DNA of 64,000 bases, taken from positions 213,384 through 277,383 of the forward strand of contig QANZ01028358.1 of assembly GCA_003254925.1 (NCBI GenBank). The letters run 5' to 3'. The translations under genes were made by a program, and so were the position numbers. How positions within the stretch are numbered: the first letter of the stretch is position 1; every line of letters begins with the position of its first letter. Positions 53,430-64,000 of the stretch are shown here, in pieces. The notes under the pieces are model-generated. The model was given only the letters and a program-made list of their open reading frames with translations, did not search any database and was not told the DNA's origin. Source of the DNA: Chamaecrista fasciculata. Taxonomy: Eukaryota; Streptophyta; Magnoliopsida; Fabales; Fabaceae.

Positions 53430-53626
53430 TTTTTTTATTGCCAAAAGTTTAGGTGAGTTGCCCAAGGGTTCACCAAGATCATGGCAGGTTTCCAACTCTA
53501 TGAATGCTTACTAAGGAACTTACATATCGCCTACTAACAAGGTCCTTATATCGGCAATGAGAATCGAATTCACGACCTTGTGGATTATTAGTCAACTCCT
53601 TACCAATTGGACTAACTTTTGTTGGT
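53430..53626 (-). mobile_element. tRNA-derived SINE with perfect 11-bp TSD
   Basis: It is flanked by GATGAAATCAC at 53419-53429 and 53627-53637. The reverse complement starts ACCAACAAAAGTTAGTCC, has AATTGGTAAGGAG and a B-box GAATTCGATTCTC, and ends in an A run. It is the best-preserved copy of the SINE family seen at 6764 and 26400. Confidence 0.88.
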
Positions 53627-54469
53627 GATGAAATCACATTTTAGATTAATGATGGAACAAATGAAAAAGTTTGAAGACTAAAGCGGAATGAGAAATCATT
53701 CAAGGACCAAAATGAAATTTTGAACTAAATGTTATTTTAAAATTTAAATTTGTTACAAAATCAAATTTTATTTTTTATTATAAATTAAAATAATAAAAAA
53801 ATAAAAGTATAAAAAAAGTTACCCAAACTTTTTAATATCTTCTCAATTTATTTTTTCTTTTATCTTTAAAATAATATAAAAGTAAGTTTTTGATAGTTAC
53901 TTACTTTTTTTTTCTTATTAGTAACTATTTCGTTTTCTACATATTTTATGTGAAATAATGTTTTTCTATACAATTTTAAAGATTAAATATCAAAAATTCA
54001 AAAAGTGACATAGGTATAAGATATAGAAGATATTATTAGGCAATTTTCTTTAAAAATATAAAATAGAATTTAAAAGTTAAAGTTGATAAACAGTAGCAAT
54101 TTCTTTCTGATTCAGATGATATTGGCATTTTGTGTAATGATTGATGCTAATTATTAGTGTTTAAATCTCCCAAGGAATTAATTACTGAATAAACATGGCA
54201 TTGGAACACTTATTATGCATGTTTTCATCATTAAAGGTTTGCTAGTTTGGTTTCACTCCATGATTATTGGCAAATGCATATATAGTAATTAATATACTCA
54301 ATAATGTGCTTTAGGGAGACCTTTCACAACCATTTAATTAATTATGACGAAAACCTTTGAGAAACCCAACATTTATTCTTCCAAAATGTTTTTTGTCTCT
54401 AATATTTATCATAAAATTTATTTTAGTTTCTAATGTTTTTTCTGTCTCGTTGGGTTATTTCTTTGTATG

Positions 54470-55530
54470 CAAGTTTTAAATTTATAAAACTCAAGTGCAA
54501 GCGTACACTACCGAAATAACATATAAGCTTAAGCACAGGCTATTGTCCCACCGAAAAATTACTTGTGAATTCACTCTAAACATAGACTATAACATTTCAT
54601 TTAATCTAAGCAACAAATACCGATAAATGATTAAAAACTAAATAAAGCTGAAATTCAATAAATGGATACCAAACTGAAAATAGAAAAACTTCCTAGATAC
54701 CAAGTGTAAAAGACTTTCCTAGGATTGTCCCTACTTAGCAATTTCACTTAACTAACTAACTACTTTGATTATGGACTTACGATAGTGGCAAAGCTAACCC
54801 TAAACTCTTAATCACGTATAATTACCTTTCATTCAATTATAAGCCTATTGAATCTAATTAACTTACCTATATTTCTATGGTGAACCAACTATCTCAATGC
54901 ATTAAGTTTAAGTTCAATTGGGTTCCCCTAGGCTAATAGGTATATTTCTATCCTATTAACAAATTCTATTAGAAAATAGAATCTAGAGGCAATCAATGCA
55001 AGACCTAGCTTCAATTAATCTCTTTCAAGCATAAATCAAAGTAATTCATAAGAATCCTCAAAATTAGTGGTCACACAAAAAAGGAGAAAACATAATACTC
55101 ATTAATTGAACGTTAACACCAAAAACATCCATAATCAAAGTAATCAACTAGTTAATCTACATTTCTAAGAAGTTCTAATCCTAGAGAACTATAAAGACTA
55201 GCCTAACATTCTCATATACAAGAAATCAACAACCATAATGAATCAAAGAAGAAGAAAATAGAAGAAAAGAGGAAGAACCCTAAAAGTGAAACCCCCAATC
55301 TTCACTTTCTCCACCCAAATCCAACAAAATTGATGCTTCCAAGTGAGAATCCAAGCTCCCTAAGCAATTTCGCACTCCACTTGACCTCTAGGGTTGTTCT
55401 CCAGCCTAAAAAATGGTCCTCATAATGAAAAATCGCGAAACAACCCCTGTTTTACGCAAAATCTCGCCTAGGCGAGATGGCTTCATTAATCCTAGCTGGC
55501 ACAGGGCAGGGCGCCTAGGCGAGCAGGATA
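54470..55530. repeat. Possible retrotransposon-derived segment
   Basis: Less AT-rich and foldback-free, with words such as 'caagtgcaagcgtacactaccg', 'tattgtcccacc' and 'aaatctcgcctaggcgagatgg', reminiscent of the 3' regions of plant LTR retrotransposons. I find no LTR pair or pol motif, so the assignment is tentative. Confidence 0.3.
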
Positions 55531-55786
55531 ACTCAACAACTAGGGGTGTTCAGTGGTTCGGGCTAACTTGCCAACCCGCTAAAACCAACTCAACCTGCAA
55601 GTTTAGGTTGGTTTGGTTTGGGCTGACGGGTTGGTTTGGTTTGAAAATTCTTAACCCGCAGTGTTTGGGTTAGGTTGCGGGTTTTAGAATTCTAAACTCG
55701 TTCAACCCAACACAACCTGCGAGCCCCCCATTTATTTATTTTTATTTTTTAATTTTAATATATATACATAATAGTTAATATATATT

Positions 55787-56947
55787 CTAGAAGACTTTAT
55801 GTGCTCGTTACGGGCACGCAAATATGTATATAAAATTTGAAATAATTTAATTAAGATATATATAACAATGACTTCGATAAATCAACCTATATAAATACAT
55901 AAAAAAATTGTTTTATGAAATTAATAAGAGAAAAATGAATGAGAAAAATATAAAATAAAATCATAAATTTTAAATTTTAAATTAAAATTTCATTTTTTTG
56001 TAGAAACAAATTACTCTTCTTATAATTTTATGACTGCATGTGGTTTGGGTTGGCTGCTATTTGGTTTGGTTTGGTCCAGTTCAATTTGCAAACAATTTTT
56101 TCTTTGAAAAATATACTTGACTTTATAATTTTTTTATCTTTCAATTTTTTTCATATTGAATTTTGATGAAAAAAATGTCTTATTATCATGATTCATGAAT
56201 TAATAATATGATTGAAAGTTATATATTACTAGGGGCTAAGGGGCATATACAAATTAAACTTGATTAATTGAAACTTGAAAGTGAAGTCACTAATGCAACA
56301 TTAAGGCTAAGGGGGAAAAATAGTTCAAGAGTCATATATATTACTAGGGGCTTTGCGTGCCCTTTATGTAAAATAAATGAGTGACCAAATTGTTAACTTA
56401 ATAAAAAAGAAGGGACTAAATATTAATTTTTCTCTTATTTTAGCAAAAATTACCTTAAACGTGGGTGGAAGGGACGTGGGCTTGCACTTTTTTAGTGGGG
56501 TGCTTTTAGACATAGGTGGCATTGGTTTTATTTTATTTTTAATATTTATTTATATGTATTATATTATAGAATTTATTTTATACTATAGTTTTAAATGACC
56601 GACTACCAGAAAGCTCCCCAGACATATAATATAGTATAGATATAGATATAGATATAATAGATTATATTAACTACTAGTGTGCTTAAATTTAATAATTATT
56701 AAAATTTAAATATATTTTTTAAAAAATTATTATACTTTTAATAAAAAATTAAGTTTTTTTTTTTTATAATATAATTTTTAATAATAATTTTTTTATTTGA
56801 TGTTGTGAGAACTTATTTTTTTTGTAGCATCAAAGTAGTGGGAAGTTACTTAACTCCCTCAACTATTTTTTTCTCTTTTAATATTTCAAAATAAAATTAA
56901 TTTTGACCAACCAAAACACCCGTCACACATATAATATAGTATAAATT
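55787..56947 (-). mobile_element. Probable Helitron (copy 4), interrupted by copy 3
   Basis: The reverse complement ends with GCGTGCCCGTAACGAGCAC then ATAAAGTCTTCTAG, a 3'-end like those of copies 1 and 2. A TTATACTATATTATATGTG word near 56920-56947 could be its 5' end. Copy 3 would then be nested inside it. Confidence 0.45.
56344..56640 (-). mobile_element. Non-autonomous Helitron, copy 3
   Basis: The reverse complement starts TCTATACTATATTATATG after A and ends GGGCACGCAAAGCCCCTAG before T. It has lost one arm of the 3' hairpin and carries about 110 bp of extra internal sequence compared with copies 1 and 2. Confidence 0.7.
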
Positions 56948-57528
56948 ATATATATATTAAAATTAAAAAATAAAAATAAATAAATGGCGGGCTCGCGGGT
57001 TGAGTTGAGTTGAGCAGGTTTAGAATTCTGAAACCCGCAACCCAACCCAAACCACTGCGGGTTAAGAATTTTCAAATCAATCCAACCCGTCAGCCTAAAC
57101 CAAACCAACTCAAACCTGCAGGTTGAGTTGGTTTTGGCGGGTTGGCCCGAACCACTGAACACCCCTACTAACTCGTTTATCCTTACACCAATTTATTATC
57201 GGTTGAAGACTTTTTTATAATTTTTGAATTACATCTTTATTCACTTTTTGGTTTAAAACTCACTTTTAACCCTATTACCCTATTCGATCTCATTTAGTGA
57301 TTGTCTCAGCTGGATAGAAAAAAGACTCATTACGAAGAATAATTAGTAGGCTTCAAACTCGTTATATTCAAATTTGAAACGAGAGAGATAACCAATTTTA
57401 CTTATTTGACTTTGAAACAACAAACCCACTTTTGGAGGCCCGATTTGATATTGTTTGTTGAATAACTTCGAACTTGTAGCATTCGAACTTAAAATAAAAA
57501 AAAAGATACGATAACATTCAGTTATTGA

Positions 57529-57904
57529 TATGGGTGTTAAAGGGGATGGGTTGGTTAGGGCTATTTTTTTATTTGGCGAGTTGGGTTAAAGAAAATAATT
57601 GAGTTAACCTAAACCAGTGGCGGGTTGGTTTGAGTTGGGTTGACAGGTTGCTTATATAATATTTTTATTCCTCATATATTAATTTTTTTTCAATTTGGTC
57701 TCTCTTAAATTTTTTTCCCTTAATTTGGTTCATCACAATTTGTTTTTGAGGGACTAATAAGTTGGGAATAACAATTTATGATTGGACCAAATTGTAAAAT
57801 AATATTATTTAAGAGATCAAAATATAATTAAAACTCAACCAACCAGTTAACCTAATCCAAACCAACTCAGACTAACAGGTTGACCCACTTCATTGAACAC
57901 CTTA
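57529..57904. mobile_element. Non-autonomous hAT-type element with perfect 8-bp TSD
   Basis: It begins TATGGGTGTTAAAGGGG and ends TTGAACACCTTA, flanked by GTTATTGA at 57521-57528 and 57905-57912. The arms carry 'gggttggtttgagttggg' and its mirror. It is 376 bp. Confidence 0.85.
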
Positions 57905-58559
57905 GTTATTGAGAGCAAAAAATAAAAATTTATAAAAAAAATATGATTAATTTTGTAAAATATATAAAATGAAAGTAAGATAAGGATTGAATGAAATCTA
58001 TCACAAGTATATGAGATCAAAAAGTGTAATTTAACGTATTTGTTAGTAACCTCCGTACATTTATTATAACGATTATGATATGATTACCTCGATTAACAGT
58101 TTAACACACAAATGACCTGAAAACAGTAAGTATTAATGTATTATATAATAGAACAAAGTCAGAAACACTACAAGGAAGAAAGAAACGTCATGAACAAGGA
58201 AAATGTTACTATGTCAACATTATATTGTATTGTGTGTTTTTCAACACTCACGTAGTCAAATGAGCAAAATCCCAATGATGTATGAATCAATCAAAGCAAC
58301 AAGCTTTGAGAATGCCACCAAAGTGTATGCAATTTTTGAGAAGAAGAAGAAAGAAAGAAAAAAACCTTATCTGTAATTTTAGGAGTCCATGCTTTTCTCT
58401 TGGTGTTGCTTAAGAGACCATAAAGCTATTTTCATCCACAAATAGCACATCCCTATCTGTTTTGGTAAAGCCAAAGCGACCATAGAGAGAGAAAGATAGA
58501 GAATAGAGAGAGAAAGATAGAGTCTTTTTGCCCATCAACGCCTATTTTACACGAGGCAT

Positions 58560-58693
58560 TCTCATACTAAGCTTCTCACTCTTCTCTCTCTCTCTCTCTC
58601 TTTCTCTGTGTTTCAGTATCTCAGACACGCGTTTCCGGTTGATTTGAGCTCGAGAGAGCCTTTCAGCTTCAGCCATTTTCCGATTGTGTTCTG
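58560..58693 (+). other. Probable 5' leader exon of glutamine synthetase
   Basis: A pyrimidine-rich tract (CTCTCTCTCTCT near 58585-58605) followed by a leader ending TGTTCTG|GTGAGTTC (58693/58694). The acceptor is at 60010. A GAGAGA-rich tract at about 58484-58520 lies just upstream. The transcription start is estimated. Confidence 0.6.
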
Positions 58694-60023
58694 GTGAGTT
58701 CTTCGCGCTTCTTCAGTTTGAAATGTTCATCTACATTTCTGATTTCTCTATAGATAAGGGATTTTTTTTTCCCTTTTTTTGTGGATGTTAGAAGAGTCCC
58801 ATTGTAGTGATTTCTCTTAAAAAGGCAAGTGAAAGAGAATGTAGTATACATGATGTTAAATGATTTCAGTAAATCCTTCAATTTCTATTTGTGTTGGGTG
58901 ATGGTTTTGTTTTGTGTGTTATGTATGAATGAAGAAAAGGCAAAAGGGTTGTGGGCTATATCTGTTATTTATTTCAATGAAGAGGTGCTTTTAACTTTTT
59001 GGCTTTGATGATTGCTTTAGGAGGCCTGGCTCACAAACGAGAGGCATGCTTTGAAATAAGCCATCAATGAACCAAGAAAGAGCTTTATGATTACTAGCAT
59101 AAAAAAGACAACTTACTAAATAACTAAAGCTCTCATCAAGTCATCATTATATGTCTTCTAAGTTCTAATAATTGAAAGGCACTGTCACTGTTTGGTCAAG
59201 TAATTTGAAATTTGGTATTATGTAGCTGCTCATGCTAGCATATTAAATCGGATGATCATGGTTCTTTTGATGTCTAAAGTAAAACTTAACCAGAGTAAAG
59301 GAGGAGAAATTGAAAACTATACAAGGCAAGCTGAGGCAGGGGCGATTCATGTGAAAGATGAGTTACTACATTGAGAGGAGAAACTGCGTCTGATCTAAGT
59401 CAAAAAGTTTGATTGTTCTAAGCATACGTATCTGCAGAAAAACATTGGATTCAAATCATTTTGTTACTGCAATTTGAAATAACTAGCCAAGGGTCTTGCA
59501 CATTTTTTAATGAATTACTTGTCAAGTTTGGTTTTTGTAGGTTTTGATGATTAATTTTAGGATTACCTTATTTGTGACAGTGTGGTTGCAGGACATCAGA
59601 TGAACATTATGTTTTAGATCACTATACTAAATTATTTTGTGCTTGAAAAATGTATCTACTGTACTGAGGTCAAATTTGATTATTTTATTTTGGGGGGAGA
59701 GTGTGGGATGTTCTGATGGTTAAACTATGTTGAGTGAATAGCAGAAAATGACAGGGACTTTACCACCCTCTACATATCAATTTATGTCTGAGCAGGATAT
59801 AAATATTATTTTAAGAATGATCTTACTTGAGGCATAATTAGCCTTCATTTGAAAGTGGTTGCAGTACAGACTGTACAGTTGATAAACACTATGGTATCAA
59901 CCATAATGCTCTATATTTTGTGTTTCATCTCAATTTTAAAATCATAATGTGATAAAATCTGACTCCCTCTTTTTTGGGTGTGTGTTTTGTCATGGCTCCA
60001 TTTTGTTCAGTGAGCAGCAGAAC

Positions 60024-63275
<3,252 letters not shown>

Positions 63276-63859
63276 GTAACATTTAGCCACAATACTTTTG
63301 TTGCAACCTGTAGTAGGTCTTGATAAACAATGGACCAATAGACTAACTCCTTATTCTATCTGCACTCATAGAATAAGCATCATCTAACTCTGTTATTATT
63401 GTGAGCTCAACAAACATAGTTCAAAATACTTCAAATTTTTATTAGTTTTAGCGTTCAAATGATTGCTAATTCAACAGCTTACTGGAGGTCTGTCTATATG
63501 TAATTCATTCCTAGTTCCTAATATTTTAGGAAAATATTATGTAAAGAGTTCGAAGTTCTAACCCTCCAGAATCATGCTTTGAGATCTGTGTTTAGTCATT
63601 GTACATTCATTTCAAAGTAAAAAGATAAATCTCAGACATTCCATGAGATTACCCTATTTTAAAGTTGTGCCAGAGCTAGAAGATAGAGCACCTGTTCAAC
63701 TAGAGAGTAGACTTTTCCTTGATATTCCTTCTATGAATAACCTTGACAAACAATAGTTACTTCAGTTTTGATTAAAAGAATTTATGTTTTAAGTTAGCTC
63801 AGCTTACTTTAGGACTTCTGAATTGACACTTACTGCGTAATACTTATATGTATATATAA
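63276..63859. other. GS2 intron sequence, no exon seen
   Basis: I searched for the expected next GS2 exon (YLEDRRPAS) and do not see it before the window end, so this is intron. Confidence 0.7.
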
Positions 63860-64000
63860 GAGGGTGAGCCTTGGCGCAATGGTAAGGTTGCTGTCTCGTG
63901 ACCAAAGAAGTCACGGGTTCAAATCCTGGAAACAGTCTCTCTGCAAAGCAGGGGTAAGGCTGCGTACATCTTGATCCTCCTCAAACCCCACCTAGTGGGA
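63860..64000 (+). mobile_element. Au SINE, cut by the window end
   Basis: The sequence has the tRNA-like start GAGCCTTGGCGCAATGGTAA, a B-box GGGTTCAAATCC, then GGAAACAGTCTCTCTGC and GGTAAGGCTGCGTACA, the characteristic body of the Au SINE family widespread in angiosperms. It lies in a GS2 intron in sense orientation. The 3' end is outside the window. Confidence 0.88.

Larger units (their letters stand above)
51859..53725. mobile_element. Foldback MULE-like element, 'family F' copy 3, hosting two insertions
   Basis: 'tcaaaactttattttggtccc' at the left is mirrored by 'ggaccaaaatgaaattttga' at the right. The interior matches 32366-32860 once the nested MULE (52011-53163) and the SINE (53430-53626) are removed. 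Confidence 0.65.
55541..57167. mobile_element. hAT-type foldback hosting Helitrons
   Basis: TAGGGGTGTTCAGTGGTTCGG at the left is mirrored by CCACTGAACACCCCTA at the right. The arms are about 200 bp and carry 'gggttggtttggtttg' words. Termini of the form TAGGGGTGTTCA are typical of plant hAT elements. I could not confirm an 8-bp duplication. The interior includes Helitron sequence. Confidence 0.7.
46649..58559. other. 11.9-kb transposon-filled intergenic block
   Basis: The block runs from the alpha/beta hydrolase start (the first ~250 bp are its leader and promoter, divergently facing GS2) to the GS2 leader. I find no host exon. It is occupied by foldbacks, a LINE split by a hAT-type element, Helitrons, a cargo-bearing MULE nested in another foldback, a SINE and two hAT-type foldbacks, each listed separately. 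The unassigned parts (about 53730-54470 and 57910-58550) are AT-rich with nothing I can name. Confidence 0.7.

Noticed and set aside
54470..55530. Full LTR retrotransposon
   Set aside because: No paired LTRs, primer-binding site or pol motifs found; kept only as a tentative retrotransposon-like segment.

Overview
The window is plant nuclear DNA, almost certainly from a eudicot. The evidence is AT-rich sequence, intron-rich genes with GT-AG borders, an organelle-targeted guanylate kinase, a chloroplast-type glutamine synthetase, a TDY-class plant MAP kinase, a telo-box/site II ribosomal-protein promoter, plant SINEs (including an Au SINE) and Helitrons. I cannot name the species. Two stretches carry N: 54 N at 41498-41551 and one N at 51592.

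Seven host genes are supported. In order they are: a dienelactone hydrolase-like protein (2356-11007, +, 7 coding exons, 239 aa); 40S ribosomal protein S15a (13778-14682, +, 3 coding exons plus a leader exon, 130 aa); a MAP kinase of the MPK16 type (19804-24902, +, 10 exons, 564 aa); an organellar guanylate kinase (26856-27725, +, intronless CDS, 289 aa); a membrane-anchored armadillo-repeat protein (34803-37650, +, 2 exons, 831 aa); an alpha/beta hydrolase with a Ser-rich tail (46648-38710, -, 14 exons, 606 aa); and plastid glutamine synthetase GS2 (leader near 58560, CDS from 60024, +, cut by the window end). All are housekeeping or signalling genes with intact reading frames. They do not form one pathway. 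I recall that some of these neighbours (guanylate kinase with ARM protein, ARM protein with MPK16) are also close together in Arabidopsis, which would suggest conserved local gene order.

Most of the remaining DNA is small non-autonomous transposons. The dominant class is foldback elements whose arms are built from phrases like 'tttggtccc..aactttt', with termini such as GGCTAAAA, GGTAAAAC or GGGTAAATT. Where I could check, they are flanked by 9-bp target-site duplications, the Mutator-superfamily (MULE) signature. Three of the larger ones (centres near 1.2, 3.7 and 52.7 kb) carry different GC-rich open segments next to related arms. This looks like a local family of gene-fragment-capturing (Pack-MULE-like) elements and is the most interesting signal. 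One lies about 40 bp upstream of the dienelactone hydrolase ATG and another is in its first intron.

Other mobile DNA: five tRNA-derived SINE copies (one Au SINE), two LINE reverse-transcriptase tails (one with a perfect 19-bp TSD, one split by a hAT-type element), Helitrons with clear 3' hairpins, and hAT-type foldbacks. The 46.7-58.5 kb block has no host gene I can see and is a pile of nested insertions. The ARM-gene promoter is duplicated, with a MITE between the copies.
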